64,000 bases of DNA from the NCBI GenBank assembly GCA_030737835.1, contig CM060856.1, positions 13,805,116-13,869,115 of the forward strand. Reading direction: 5' to 3'. The position numbers were made by a program, and so were the translations under genes. Origin of the DNA: Acorus gramineus. Taxonomy: Eukaryota > Streptophyta > Magnoliopsida > Acorales > Acoraceae. The notes beneath the pieces are model-generated. The model made no database searches. It was given only the letters and a program-made list of their open reading frames with translations, and was not told where the DNA came from. This document shows positions 22,701 to 34,800 of the stretch, piece after piece (positions within the stretch are counted from its first letter, which is position 1; every line of letters starts with the position of its first letter).

Positions 22701-22728
22701 AGATGTAAAGATGGACTCTTTTGACTGA
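13710..22728 (+). CDS. PUS10: tRNA pseudouridine synthase Pus10 (15 exons, 556 aa)
   Basis: Exons: 13710-13832, 14997-15382, 16571-16691, 16850-16967, 17906-18060, 18145-18216, 18708-18776, 18847-18927, 19006-19125, 19218-19292, 21596-21676, 22007-22080, 22174-22234, 22498-22553, 22650-22728; all GT-AG. The N-terminal domain has two CxxC pairs, Cys43/46 and Cys105/108, matching the zinc site of Pus10. The catalytic core has FHAAGREDID at the end of exon 8 joined to VRMLGSGRPFLVEV in exon 9; Asp373 is the expected nucleophile. C-terminal signatures include VLHRRSPMERKR, GTYIKEFVHGDLGRTQP and the ending LDVTDVKMDSFD. Pus10 makes pseudouridine at tRNA positions 54/55 in archaea and in some eukaryotic tRNAs. 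Length is close to human PUS10 (529 aa). Intron 10 hosts an LTR retrotransposon. Confidence 0.95.
13945..14795. repeat. Repeat debris in PUS10 intron 1
   Basis: Contains a G-run and GAATAAG/TTATCC stretch (13945-14175) resembling the one in the GDSL intron 3, and a small GC-rich inverted motif at 14725-14785 (CTAGGCGCATGG and TGGCCGCCTAG). Probably transposon fragments. No coding content. Confidence 0.35.
17640..17810 (+). pseudogene. Decayed duplicate of PUS10 exon 5, within intron 4
   Basis: The stretch ACTGGCAATGGATGCA, then CAGTGAATATGATGCAACTATTTG and ATCAAGCAGG (about 17707-17795), aligns with exon 5 (ACTGGCAATGGAGGCA, CAGTGAATCTGATGCAGCTA, GATCAAGTG). Both copies are preceded by a GAACAG acceptor-like site. 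Read in the exon-5 frame from that site, the copy meets a TAG within about 10 codons. It is a diverged tandem exon duplication and is not included in the coding model. Confidence 0.65.
19412..19945 (+). repeat. 5' LTR (534 bp)
   Basis: Starts TGATGGGGACATCAAGTC and ends GCATCA. Compared with the 3' LTR it has an extra copy of the short CTTGGGTGTGAAACCCTAAC unit near 19800-19830 and a 7-bp insertion near its end (CCCGTCCTGCATCA against CCCATCA). It contains CAACCCTAACCCTAATCC, a telomere-like stretch. Confidence 0.9.
19950..19961 (+). other. Primer-binding site, initiator tRNA-Met
   Basis: TGGTATCAGAGC, complementary to the 3' end of plant initiator tRNA-Met, four bases after the 5' LTR. Confidence 0.9.
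20201..21043 (+). pseudogene. Gag-Pol remnant with aspartic-protease traces
   Basis: The first frame (20201-20458) contains ASLIIDESLEKNMISQAVVD and DGACCDMFSSSKRSIILGQL, resembling the Gypsy protease region (IIDGGSCENVVS and the DVVPMDACHILLGRP block). The usual Asp-Ser/Thr-Gly is not intact. The second frame (20558-21043) has a Gln-Pro-Pro-rich repeat (QQPPPM) and a tail like the C-termini of Gypsy polyproteins just before the 3' LTR, and overlaps that LTR. No RT or integrase motif is present. Confidence 0.6.
20951..20961 (+). other. Polypurine tract
   Basis: AAGGGGAGAAT directly before the 3' LTR start TGATGGGG; primes plus-strand synthesis. Confidence 0.85.
20962..21458 (+). repeat. 3' LTR (497 bp)
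   Basis: TGATGGG...CCCATCA. Closely similar to the 5' LTR over its length with a handful of substitutions and the two length differences noted there, indicating a fairly recent insertion. Confidence 0.9.
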
Positions 22729-24325
22729 ATGCATCTACAAGGAATTTATTGTGTTCATTGTTTCTGGAAGAGCCTTCCCTCATCAAGTTCATTGTTGAAG
22801 TCACATGTAACAGTCATTTCATTAGTTGTTTAGCAGCACATCTTAATGATTACATTTTGCCCCATACAATCAAATATTTATTATCCTGATGAAAGAAATG
22901 TATGAATATGAAAGTGGAATTATATGATGATCCCCTTTATTGGCAGGGGGGGTGCAGGGAACTAGATGTGATTCACTTTAATTGATTAATTCGGATTTTT
23001 ATTGGCTTTTGTACACCTGCATTAAAAAAAATATTTTTCCATGAATAACGTTTAAGTGATATATATATCGATGTCAATCTTTTTTTGAATCAAAGAAGTG
23101 GTAGATTCACTAATTTCATTTTTTTAAAAAAAAAAAAATTATGCAATCACCTAATCATTTCTTTGCAGGTTGATAGAGGTAAGAAATATAATATAAAGCA
23201 AGTTTTTTTGTAAAATAATATTTAGTAACAAGTGTGTTCCATCCAAAATAAGATAACCTATGAGTTTCACTTAACCACAGAGAAAAAGATAAAGCTCAAT
23301 TCAAAATGAGGTTGAAGATATTCTTCATCAAATTCACTAACGAACATGATAACTGTAGAGTAGTTCTATTTGAACTCTTCAAAATTGTAAGTAAACTTCT
23401 TTTATTAATAAGCTTCTTACATTTTCATAACTTAATTTAAAAACCCCTCATATATTAATCCCATTTGTAAATAATAAATAAACCTCTCTCACATTGAATC
23501 TTACCTCTTACCATTCGACGACTCTCCCAAAAACTTGATCTCTCTCACCGACTCGACTTCTCAACATACAAAAATGAATTTTTTTTATTAATATTTAGCC
23601 AATGAAACATATATATTTTTTAATTTTTTGGTGAAAATTAAAATAAACAATTATAAAAAAAATTTACATAGACCATAAACCAAAAAAAAAAAATTGAAAT
23701 CCACATTTATATATATCTATTCAATTTCAATTGGAGCATATATTGATGTCCAGAATTGAGACCGCATTGATGCCCAAATATAATTCAACTCTTTGATAAA
23801 TACATATATAAATAAATAAATTTAAATGAGATGGGGGTTATACTTATTAAAAGAATCTTAACTAAAAATTTTATCAAAAAATTAGATAGACTTACTTATT
23901 GAGAGGTGGACTTATTAAAAAAATCTAAATAGATCTTTAATAATAAGATCTATTTAAAAAGAACTTCACCCAAAGATGCTCTACCGAGAGAAAAGATGAA
24001 TAACTAAAAATTAATGATGATAAAACTCCACTCAAATAAGATGAGTGACATTGGATTTCAAAGGCATTTGAAATTAAGATGAAAAAAATGGCTATTACAA
24101 TGGCGCAGTGCTATGAAGAAAAAGCATTCAAGAAATGCTATTCCATACATCTTGCAAAGACATTGTCTGAGATAAGAAGGGACCCTTCTCAACTTGTAAC
24201 ATTTTCCATGTACATCAGTGCCGAGTGTTACAACGTTACTTCCTTTGAGAACGGCATGTAAAAAAAAAAAAATCCGATTCCTCTCTCTCTCTCTCTCTCT
24301 GCGTGCGCTTGTGTGAGAGAGAGAG
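22729..24325. other. Intergenic: PUS10 3' UTR, AT-rich DNA, DUF1990-gene leader
   Basis: 22729 to about 22950 looks like the PUS10 3' UTR. 22960-24050 is AT-rich with A and T runs and no recognisable gene or clear TIR. 24280-24325 carries a (CT)n/(GA)n microsatellite in what is probably the 5' leader of the next gene. Confidence 0.5.
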
Positions 24326-26162
24326 ATGGTGTTTCTGTGCTGGACGAGGCCATCAAAGGAGCAACAGAAAGCCTGCATCAACAGGTAAACCTGATAAACC
24401 ACTCTAAACACCATGTTTTTCAACCAAAAAATAATTACATCTTTAAATAACGAAACCAGGTCAGGCTCCTTCAACTACGACCCCAGATTCATCGGATACT
24501 CCGCCAAACCCCAGACACCACCACCACCGTCACAAGAAGAATCATCATCAAAAGAAGAAAACCTAACCAGAGACGGCTTCTTCATCAACCGCTCTCGCGT
24601 CCTTCTAGGCTCCGGCCCCCAAACCTTCCTCTCTGCCAAATCCGCTCTCATCAATTGGAGGTCCCGCTGATTCTTTTTCATATCAATTGTTTCACTTGAT
24701 CTTCGTTTTGTTCAAAATTTTGTTTCTTCTATTCTTCTTAAAAGGCATTTCGGGTTGAATTGGGCTTTCGTTGATCCGGAGACGGCGGTGGAGAAGGGGA
24801 GGAAGTTCTGTGCGTGTGTGAATGAGATGGTGGTGCCGTGGGTCGTTCTTCCGCTCCAAATCGCTTACGTCAACAGCTCCGACTCCTCTTTCGGGTTCGG
24901 CAGCGGAACACTTCACGGCCACCTATTGGTATCAGAAAAACCTAAACTTTTGGTCTTCCTCACTGTCTCTGTGTTGCATATTTGCATTTGAAATGTTTGA
25001 GTATTAATTGAAAATTAGTGTCATGTAAGAGCATCTCCAATCCTATATAGCCAAATGTGTACCTAAACTTAAAATTCAAGTAAAAATCTCTCCAACCATT
25101 TACCCATAACTATATCAAATCAAGCTTTTACTTAAACTTTTACCCAAATCTAGAGAGACTCAAACTTTTACCCAAATTTTCAAAGGCTATTTTCCTTCTT
25201 CGACTTCACATTTTTTTAAAAATTTGAGTAAAACACAAAGTGATGGTTGGAGACACACCATATTAAATGAAGCTTTACTCAAATTTTTAGTTAACTTTGG
25301 GTATAGGTTTGAGTAAAACACTGACTTATTGAGTCTTAAAAGTGTTTACATATGCCAACATTTGATGGATCAACCCTAAATGGAGTGTCAAAATGAATGC
25401 AAGGAACCTTGATCGCCAATGTCAGTCTCTCGTGTTCAGAAAGAGAATCCACTGTCACAGTCCACTGGTGAGGAACCTTCTTCATCCTTACCATAACATC
25501 TGTACTATGTCATTTTGGGGAATCACTCTGACACCCCCATTTGTGCATAGACAAATATTTTTGTAACCAATGCCTGTCTGCATACCTTTGGCCCCATCAC
25601 AATTGCCTCCAGTTCCCTGCAGCAATATTTGAAATGGGACTAGACTTATGGGTATAAATGCCTAGCAAGCTGCAAGTGTACTTCATGACTAGTAAACCAT
25701 AAGTCCGACATTATATTTGGGTAGGAACTCATGTTAAATAGGACTCATGAAGCCAAATTCATCCATGAAAACATCGACAACAGAGGGGAAAAAGATGGGG
25801 GGAGGGGTGATACTGGTTTGATCACGCTGTCATGGGGTACCGTAGACCAATAAATGTAATCTACTAATCCCTGTTTCACAGTTCCTTCACTTGCCCAGAA
25901 CTCTTTATCTCTTTGCATGATGAGATTTATATCACCATCTGGCATCGGAACAATATACTGGATGCAGGCTGGAGAGGAGCGGTTCTCGGTGGAGCGGGAT
26001 GAGAACAACCAGGTCTGGTACGAGATTTATTCCTTCTCAAAGCCTGCACACTTCTTATCCTTCATGGGGTACCCTTACGTTCGACTGCGACAGAAATTTT
26101 TCGCTCAACAATCGTCGAGCACTATCCTGAAGCACATTAAATCTCAACGTTCAATAGCATGA
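24326..26162 (+). CDS. UPF0548 / DUF1990 family protein (4 exons, 212 aa)
   Basis: Exons: 24326-24384, 24460-24660, 24745-24928, 25968-26162, with phases closing to 212 residues. It matches the plant UPF0548 (DUF1990) proteins such as Arabidopsis At2g17695: MVFLCWTRPSKEQQKACINR at the start, FNYDPRFIGYSA, NWRHFGLNWAFVDPET, FGFGSGTLHGHLL, GEERFSVERD, and VWYEIYSFSKPAHFLSFMGY followed by YVRLRQKFFAQQS. The family has no settled biochemical function; the fold is predicted to be related to START-like or lipid-binding domains, which I cannot confirm here. The donor of exon 2 (AG|GTCCCG) is weak but the joined protein fits the family exactly. Intron 3 contains a MITE-like repeat. The start ATG follows a GA-repeat leader. 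It looks functional. Confidence 0.92.
25026..25338. repeat. MITE-like repeat 'GAGCATCTCCAAT', copy 1
   Basis: Starts TAAGAGCATCTCCAATCC, an end common in plant Tourist/PIF-type MITEs. Internal landmarks CCAACCATTTACCCATA, AAACTTTTACCCAAAT, AAAACACAAAGTGATGGTTG and ACACCATATTAAATGA recur in the copy at 37705-38010. Lies in intron 3 of the DUF1990 gene. The right end is degenerate. Confidence 0.7.
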
Positions 26163-27404
26163 GTGTTTTTTTTTCAGTTTTCTATGTACATGAAATTGTG
26201 AATGGCAAACCCCCTTGTAGTATATCAAAGAATACTTTGTGTGGCTACAAGTCACCGTTCACATTGTTCATTGAATGGTCCATCTTGCTAGCAATACTTT
26301 GTAGTTACTGAAACCACTTTGTGTTGAGGCTTGTTTATAATGTCTATGGTGATGATCTCCTAGGCGGTGACAGAGGAGAGTGCAAAACTGCAAATGTACA
26401 AGGATCAATCATTTCTACCATCTTCATTTCATGTTTATGTTGGTGCATGATCCATAAATCCCCATCGGGGCAGTACCATTGATGCAATATATGCCAACCT
26501 TTAACAGAAGAATTCTAGTCTGGTTAAGCTGTATTAACAATCACAGCAAACGACCCAAACCAATCTCATAATGCATACATTCCATGTGACCAACAAAAGA
26601 ACGAGCACTCCCTTTTAAAGATCTCCAAGCTTCCATTTTCCCAGATCCCAGTTTTTTTATCATAACCTTAATTCTAGTCCTATATGCATCAATTGAAAAT
26701 TAACAGAACATATAGAGTATATGCTTAAATATTAATTTTTTACATTTTCTATATACGTGTCTATGTAATTTATTAGAATATATACTTAATTTTATATAAA
26801 AACATGTAACTCATTAGATAATGTACATCATTATTTTGAAAAAATTCACAACACATAGATTGAAATTAAGCTAGAAATGAGACTGTATATAACATTATCC
26901 AAAACAAAACAAAAAGAACAGAAGAAGATTTTTGATGAATCACGGTGGCAATATTTACTTAAATAACATGACATACATACAGCTGATTTTTGAGAAAAGA
27001 TTCAAACAATCAATTCCTCTGCAGATTTGGCCTGGAGAGTCACAAAGATTTTATCTCTCATCCACTTTTGCTCCAATTTACCAAAAAATATACTTATGCA
27101 CTAGTAATGGCTCTAACAAATAGAACTCTGTAGCTGCCATCATCACATATGCTGAAACTTCGGATGCACAACTCACGATCGCTTATTACGCTGAATTAAG
27201 TGTCTCGGACAAGATAAAATTAGAGAGGAAACCGGAATTGAAGCATTCTGATATTGAATGATATCTGCAAGAATGAATTGAATAAGTTCCCATGTAGAAT
27301 TAGTAATTTAGAATAGGCAAAAAGCAGGTGGTGAGGATTAAAAGAGTGAAACAAAATTCCAATTAAAAAAACTTGCCTGAGATCATGAGTGTACATGTTG
27401 TGGA
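26163..27404. other. Convergent intergenic region
   Basis: Contains the DUF1990-gene 3' UTR (to about 26450), a MITE copy (26655-26905) and, from about 27220, the probable 3' UTR of the minus-strand CCDC124 gene. No further gene seen. Confidence 0.5.
26655..26905. repeat. AT-rich TIR MITE family, copy 1
   Basis: Left side ATTCTAGTCCTATATGCATC, centre TTTTACATTTTCTATATACG and AACATGTAACTCATTAGAT, right side GAAATTAAGCTAGAAATGAG and TATAACATTATCC. The same arrangement recurs at 38276-38540, 53990-54255 and, more decayed, 61625-61830. Confidence 0.65.
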
Positions 27405-30368
27405 TCACTCGGCAACCTGTACAAGCAGCTTTGCAGTCAGTCCCTTAAAAATAAATTGACGCAGAACAGATGTTAGCAGATGTTGGGTTTACTGAAAATT
27501 CTTAGGGAACACACAGGAAAGGAGAATAAACATATAATGGTCTCCGCAGAGGTTTTCTTAAATAGTAAACAATAATATTTAATTCTGTAGAACAATAATT
27601 GGTCATTTGTCTTCAGAGGAATGAATTGATGGCTGTGGCCCTCAAAAGCTCACTAGGTCCCAAACCTCACTGATGATCAAACTTATGATTGCTCACTAGT
27701 CTATGTACCAATAATATTATAAACTATGGAATGTTAAACCATAAAAAACATCACATTGAGAGACTCTTACAAAGTTTGACCATTTATATTTTCGTCAAAA
27801 ATTTTAAAATTTTATCATTGAATTAATACATATAAATTCATGATGATGTAGAATATGAACCTTTCAATTATTTGTATGTAAACCATTTGCATGATAGCAA
27901 TCATATTTGACGGTGTGTCATTCAAAAACGCATTTTAGATAAGTCATTTAAGCAAGGCATCAGTGTTCCATCTATGATGGCGAGCAGGCTATCACTACCC
28001 CAGGATCTATAGGTCTTATTTTGCACATCTGTGAAATTTGATTCTATCAAAGGTTCCAGTGATCAAGATAATTAAATATTTAACATCTCATACACTTCTG
28101 AAATGAACAATTCAACAAGATGGTCATTCAAATCAGTTCTTTATGTGATCCTGTTCCTAGACAAAAACTGACCCATGAAGAACCAAGTCCTGTGTTTCTC
28201 CAGTCAAACTCTAGGCAGACAAATTACAACAACGCTGGTTCCAATATTTTGTTCCTTCATCAAGACCAAATGAGTTCAGGTCATTGTTTCTCATCATCCC
28301 CAAAGGAAGAAAGAATTAAAGAAATGTTAATGTCAAAATGGATAGAAACATCCAACAAATGACCCATGGCACACAAATCATGACTTAGAATAGCGTTACT
28401 TCTAGACCCTGACTCCTGCCTACCTTTTTATGAGGTTCATAGAGCCCCCTCACACAGGCAAAGGATGAGGGAGATAAAAATACGTAGGTTGGTGAAGCAA
28501 GGGGGAGGGGTGGGTTTGGTATAACTGAATAAGAAAAGGAACTGCAAAATTCGTAAAGGTCTTTAGAGACTAAGAAGCCCTTCCTTTAGTTCCCCAAGAG
28601 TAATGAAAGGGAGGACGCAGCTTCAGTGGAATCTTTAAGAGATGCCCATGCCTCTAGTTGTAACAATTACTTCAGTAGTTATAGATATAATTATATTGTC
28701 ATGTGAAAAACTGAAACCACAGAGCCTTTCAACAATATCATGATGCCATGCAGATGGATATGCTATAAAATTATGAGGACTAATTTATCCTGCAGCCAAT
28801 ACACTCAATTTAGTACGCATCCATCTATAATTATCTAGTCATGCAAAAAATAAATACATAGAAGTACGAATATGGAGGTGCATAAACAGACACATTTAGA
28901 AATGCATTCATGCTCATGTAGATACACAAATTTGCATGTCATGCCTATATTATTTGCTAATTATGTTTTGAAATTAAAGAAAAAATTAATACATCAAGGA
29001 ATACATGTCTAGAGGAGAGAAAAAGATAAAGAAACAGATTTCGGGTGCTGGATTACCTAATAAAGAATAACGATGAATGATCAGTTACAGGATATATTTT
29101 TAGAACTTACCTGGTTGAGAGGGTTGTCAGGAGATTTTTTCCAGAGCTTCCATATCAAATCTTTGTATTGGGTAAGAGTGAGACCTGGCTTCTCCTCCTT
29201 CAGTTTAAGAAGTTCTGCTTCTTCAAAAGCCTGCACAATGCACATTCACCAAGAACAATGCCATTATTACAAAGACGAATAAAAACAATTCATTTAGCAC
29301 ATCAACTTCAGTCATTAGTTCTTGCATCATTCTGTAGTCACCACCTTCCTCTAACTAGCTTATACTAGGCTATGAAAATGCAAAAAAACATTCATTTGAG
29401 TAAATACTTCATTTTTTTGTAAAGTATTCCATTAGAAAAGTATATGCCTTCAAAAGAAAATTCAAAGCGTGTTGGGGACTACAAAAGTGATTGCAGAAAT
29501 GACTGTCGCCAAGATTATTCCAGTCATAAACATATGCATCATATCTAACCAAATACAAAACGTCAAAAACTTGAACAACAAAAATTGGACAGTTTAGCCT
29601 ATTTTATGTCAAAAGATCTTGCAGTAAAGACTTACAATAGATGAACATCAAAGCAAAAAAGGTCGTCTTCATCTCAATCGAACTCCAATTATTAATACTA
29701 ATTAAGACATCTACAATAATAATCATGGATTTTCCTTGCCAATCATCCACCAAAAAAACCCTAAATGGCCTCAAAATTAAAAGGAGGGAATGACTCCCAA
29801 TTGATACCTTGAACGAGGCCTTGAGCCGCCTCTCGGGGTGCCGATCTGGTGGGAGCGCCTCCGACACGTTCATCTTGGCCAAAGCCTCCCCGACCGAGTG
29901 GGCCTCGATGGCATCGTCGTCCCGGTTGGTGTTCGCGACAAGCACGGTCCGCTCGTACTCCACCTCCTCGGCCGTCCGGCTCTTCCTCTTCCGCTCCTCC
30001 TCCTCCTTCCTCGCGATCCGCGCCATCTCCTCCTCCCTCCTCTTCTCCAGATCCGCCCCGGTCACCTTCGGCACGGGGACCGACACCCGCGACGCCTTCT
30101 TGTCCGGCTTCCGCGACTCCTTCTCGATCTGCCGCTCCTCCTCCTCGGCGAGCCTCCTGTTCTCCGCGCGGCGGGCGGCGGCCTCCGCGCGCTTCTCCGC
30201 CTCCTCCTCCTTCTTGCGCGCGGCGCGGGACTTGGAGCCCTCCGCCTCGCGCCAGTAGCTCTCCTCCTTCGCGCGCACCTCCTTCTCCTTCTTCTCCGCC
30301 TCGATCGCGGACTTCCGCTCCCTCGCCGCCTCGGCCTTGCTGTTCGTTCCCATCTTCTTCGGCGGCAT
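27405..30368 (-). CDS. CCDC124: CCDC124/Lso2-like ribosome-associated coiled-coil protein (3 coding exons, 230 aa)
   Basis: Exons on the minus strand: 30368-29808, 29230-29111, 27416-27405. Residues 1-140 are a highly charged Lys/Arg/Glu/Ala coiled coil starting MPPKKMGTNSKAEAARERKS. The conserved C-terminal part has HSVGEALAKMNVSE, DRHPERRLKASFKAFEEAEL, LTLTQYKDLIWKLW and KKSPDNPLNQVAE, closely matching human CCDC124 (223 aa). Yeast Lso2 and human CCDC124 bind idle 80S ribosomes near the decoding and GTPase centres and help recovery from dormancy; a plant role is inferred from homology. The last exon codes only Val-Ala-Glu-stop after a 1.7-kb intron. Exon 1 is extremely GC-rich, producing long open frames on five other frames that are not genes. 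Confidence 0.92.
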
Positions 30369-30479
30369 CTCTTTTGGAGTTTCTAGACTCTCTGTTTTCG
30401 TCTGTGTTCGCTCGGTATGCGAGGGACGGTTTCAAGTGCCGGAGGGTCGAGTCGGTTCACTTTGTTGGGCTCTTGGAGA

Positions 30480-30487
30480 TATTTATA
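30480..30487 (-). promoter_or_regulatory. TATA box of the CCDC124 gene
   Basis: TATAAATA on the minus strand, 112 bp upstream of the ATG; expected start site near 30450. Confidence 0.55.
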
Positions 30488-31880
30488 GGTTAGATGGGAC
30501 GTCCCGGACCCGTTTGATTTGTTCCACTGGGAATTCTCTTAAACTCATCGGCATAAATTGATACTGACTCCTCAAAATTTGGTCAGTTCAACTTCATTAA
30601 CAACCACTTATGAATCGTTTTTCGGCCTACACCCTTTATCTCAAGTTTTGGATCGAACTAATCCATTGACGCAAATCGTTTATAGGTGAAAATTGAGTTA
30701 TTTGAGCCCCAGAGGATTGACAGGTCGAACTATTTGGAAATACATTTAAAAAATAAAATCTTGAATAAAATAGTTTAAATAAGCTTGATTTCTAGAAAGC
30801 GCATTTAAAACATAATTTTTTTATATTATAAGTAACTTTTTATTTAAGCCTGTTTTTTAGAATGTTTTTGACAGTACTTTTTAACTTTTTATTTAATTAA
30901 AATAGATCACTTTTTTTAAGTGATGATACCAAACAAGGTTAAAGAGAAAAAATATATATTACTTTTTAGAAAAAAAATGTATATAGCCCCTCAAAGTTCG
31001 CGGATAACCATGATAAAATCAAAGGGACGTATGGATATTTAAAAAAAATGAGGGGTTGATTTGGATATCAAGAAACTTTCAGGGGGTTATATATATTTTT
31101 TTCTATTTTTTATTATTAAAAAGAACGGTGCTTTTGTTAAACAGTGGAAGTGTTTTTTTATTTCTTTAATCTATTTTGTTTTATAAATATTTGAAAATCA
31201 GTCAGAACATGTTCTTGTCAGAATTATAATTAATTCAATATCATCTACATGAGATTCAAAAAATTTATCACTCTACACCAAAACAAAAAAAATTATCGCT
31301 CATTTGACGTGCTGAGATATAAAAAGAGTTTACATGAATTCAATTTGCAGCTATGTAATGAAAGACAAGCTAATTTGTCTTAAGAAAAAAAGACAGAAAG
31401 ACTTGACTTTCATGTTATTTGTCCATTAAAACTTTAACTTGATGAAGCTCTTTGAAGGTGATTATAAATACACACTATTCACACATGAAGGAACCATGCG
31501 AATTGGAGTGGTTGTAGCATCACATTATTAACATCATGCATCACACAAAAAAATACATATATAAATTTAATTTAAACTCATCTTAACCAGAACACAACAA
31601 ACCGGATTCTTCTACAATAAGATGTTGTGAAGTTGAGCTTTACAATTTAATTATCTTTCCCTCATAATAAAAACAGACAAAAATTCCGACTATAAACTTG
31701 CCCAAGCTTGTATGCCTTTCCCAATAGAATGCTAAAGAATACATAATGAAACTACTCTTGTTTTTCTCCCCAAAAAACTGCTGCAATGGCTTCCAATCCA
31801 ATGCATTTAAGCTGGATAACATGCAAACGCATTTGATTTCACTTTTTCTTTCAATGTCATCCATCCATAAAGCGCACAGC
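30488..31880. other. Intergenic between CCDC124 5' end and POP 3' end
   Basis: AT-rich; contains a 145-bp MITE at 30969-31113 and otherwise no recognised feature. About 31640-31880 is probably the POP 3' UTR. Confidence 0.45.
30969..31113. repeat. Short MITE with ~30-bp TIRs
   Basis: GAAAAAAAATGTATATAGCC at the left and GGGGGTTATATATATTTTTT to the right end are inverted complements extending through CCTCAAAGTT and AACTTTCAGG. The ends resemble those of the larger foldback element at 36004-36924 (AATCCATATAACCCCCTG type), suggesting relatedness. Confidence 0.65.
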
Positions 31881-34800
31881 CTAGTTGATCCAGGAGATTT
31901 CCAGCATTTTTGCCATGAAACTGTACCGATCTGCAGCTTGATCGATCTATGATGAAAGAAAACCATATATAAAATGTTAACCATGTCATATTATCATATA
32001 TGTGGTTGTATTGAACAAGGGAGGAGTACCAGTTTTTGAGTGGGACGTCCGCAACCATGGCCAGCCTTTCTGTCGATGCGACCAATGATCGGGTTGGTTT
32101 GAGGGCTGTTCACTACGCTCATGCACAGGACATATTGCATGGTCTGACAATTGTTCAAATAAAGATGAAAAAAAAATCATACTTCACAGTAAAAAGTTTC
32201 TATTCCACATAGAAATCACTTTGTGGCTTAACTTTGTCTATGTATCAATAATTCGATCAACTGATAAACAGAACTTACTGCCAATAGCTTCAAGGTATGC
32301 AATGGCACAACTCGGTCATCGTGGTCAGCTGTCAACAACATTGTAGAGGGGTATTGGAGGGTCTGATTGGCAATCTGTTCCCATGGCCTTTTCACATTGT
32401 GAAGTGGTGAATATCTGAAGAAAAGAGAAAGAGGGGCATTACAAATGAAAGAGTGGAAAGAAAAACAATTGGGAGCATATATATACTAAAATTAATGGAA
32501 CTAATAAATTCAACTTCAGAGCAATTGAATCCTATACAAGAAGAAAAAAATAGAATTTCTCAAGTTTCATTTACAGAAAATATGCAAATCAAACATGAAT
32601 CAAGTTCCCTACTTGATGAGCCAATTAAACTCTTCTTCGTTGTCTGAACATCCAAAATCAGAACTCCACGCATGGCCTGGAAATAGACTGGTAACGGTGA
32701 ACATGACTGAAAGTAACAAGAACTTATTATAAAAATACCAGAGGGGAAAAAAGGATGAACCTATAGTAAACTTGTGAAATCGCAGCATATCCATAACACC
32801 AACATGAGCGAGAGCACAGCCGAATAGATCAGGTCGCTGCCAACGCCAAATTTATAGATCATTTCACAAGGAGTCCAATTTAGGAAACAAAGTATAACAC
32901 GTGACAAGAAACTATATTCAACCAAGGAATTCAAACCTGATTCATACAAGCTGCAACAAGAAGCCCGCCATTGCTTCCACCTTCAATACACAATTTATCA
33001 GGCCGGGTGTAGCCAGAAGAAACAAGATATTCAGCAGAAGCAATAAAGTCATCAAAGCAATTCTGTTTTTTCGAGAGCGATCCTGCTTTATGCCATTCCT
33101 CGCCATACTCTCCACCACCACGTATGTTCGCTATGCAAAACACAACGCCTAGATGCCCCATAAGAACAAGGCGAGCCACACTGAAAGATGGTGTGATAGT
33201 TACATTAAACCCCCCATAACCAAATAACAATGATGGATGTGAATTATCCAACTGAATGTCCTTCTTAGAGACAATGAACATTGGTATCTTGGTACCATCT
33301 TTACTAGAGGCAAAAACCTGCAAACATAAAAATAGAAAAAGATGATAACATAAGATGCTGCAGTGTAAAAGTTAATGAAAGCATAAAATTGCACAAATCT
33401 CTGCAATATCCAAATAGAAACACTGATGAGATTCAGGCCTTGTTACCTAGTGCTCTAAATTGTTGATTACTTCATGTATTAAATGTGCACTTCTGTTAAA
33501 AGTTTAATTCCTGTTCAATTTCATCCCACTAACAATAAATGTTTTATTCAATGATTAGCGTATTAAATTGAATAATTTGCCTAAATTCAAATATTACAAC
33601 TTGAACACATGAGCCTTTTTTATTTTCATGTTATAATATCATTGGGAGCTCATGTATTTGATTTAATATTGATGATTTTGTGTACCATAATTAATTTAGT
33701 TATTATTGTGAAAAAAATATTTTTTCTGAAAATTGTAAACTTCTGCCCCAATCGAATTATTTCCTGGTTAATATTTGAAGAAACATACCTGTCTGACTTC
33801 AAATGCTGTTCTATCAAATCCAGGAACAACAATTTCTCGGAATATCTTCATTTCTGGAACTCCAGATTCTAATTCGCACCTATAAATGATTCCAGGAGTA
33901 AGGAAACTTGTGAAGCTGATAAAAACCTCGTTGTCCTTGCGCCTACAAGAAATTCCACTGACAGTACCAATGTCTATGGGCAGATGATGGAGCAAAAGTC
34001 CTGTTTTCAAGTCCCTCAATTGCAGAACATACTTGACATCACTCAAGTAACTAACCAAAACTTGATTTCCATTAACTGCTTCGGCTGATTTAAGCACGTC
34101 TCTTTCGGATTGTGGCACCACATCTACCCATTCTTCTGGTTGCTTGATATTTACTCTGACTAGCTTATATTTTGGAGCATCCTTATTCGTCAAAAAAGTG
34201 AACTCACTTTCATCATTTGCAACATATCCGTAACATGCATCAAAGTTATCAACAAGCTTTATAAAGGGAAGCATGCTGCTCCTCTCCCTAAAACCTTCCA
34301 ATCCGTTTTCCAGGGCAGATAAGTCACAGTAGTACAGCTTTTCAACAGGATCGCAGCCTTCATTAATATACAGAAGAAGGTACTGCATGTCAAACAAACA
34401 AGTAAGTCCTCAAGAAAATCAGATTAAGCTAGTTCTGTATCACGTAAACCAAGATAGATTGATTCATTGGAAAATAAAAATAAAAAAGATGTTGCATCCA
34501 GTTGAATAGTAAATTTTAAGAAGTTTTGTTTTTTTGTCCTGTGTTTCAAGCATAAAGAATAACATAAAATGATTGCAAAGATTCCTAAAAATGACAAAAT
34601 TTGGATCGCTGTGAATAAAAGCAGTGAGGGGCGCGCATAAAGAATAAGAATGGGGTACAGAAGGGTATAAAAATGAATATGAATGCAAGATATTATCAGA
34701 TGAAATTGAGGCTGTCTGGTAAATGCAGATACACGATCATAATAAAAAGTAGTACTACAATTCATATTCAAAAGCAGAGAACGGCATACTTTCAGATACA

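Noticed and set aside
24058-24474. 138-codon minus-strand frame and 60-codon plus frame before the DUF1990 gene
   Set aside because: The minus frame runs through GA repeats and the real exon 1; the plus frame shows no recognisable domain or splice link to the gene.
29761-30493. Long GC-rich open frames on both strands over CCDC124 exon 1
   Set aside because: They are by-products of the GC-rich, charge-biased exon; low-complexity translations and no splice continuation or homology.
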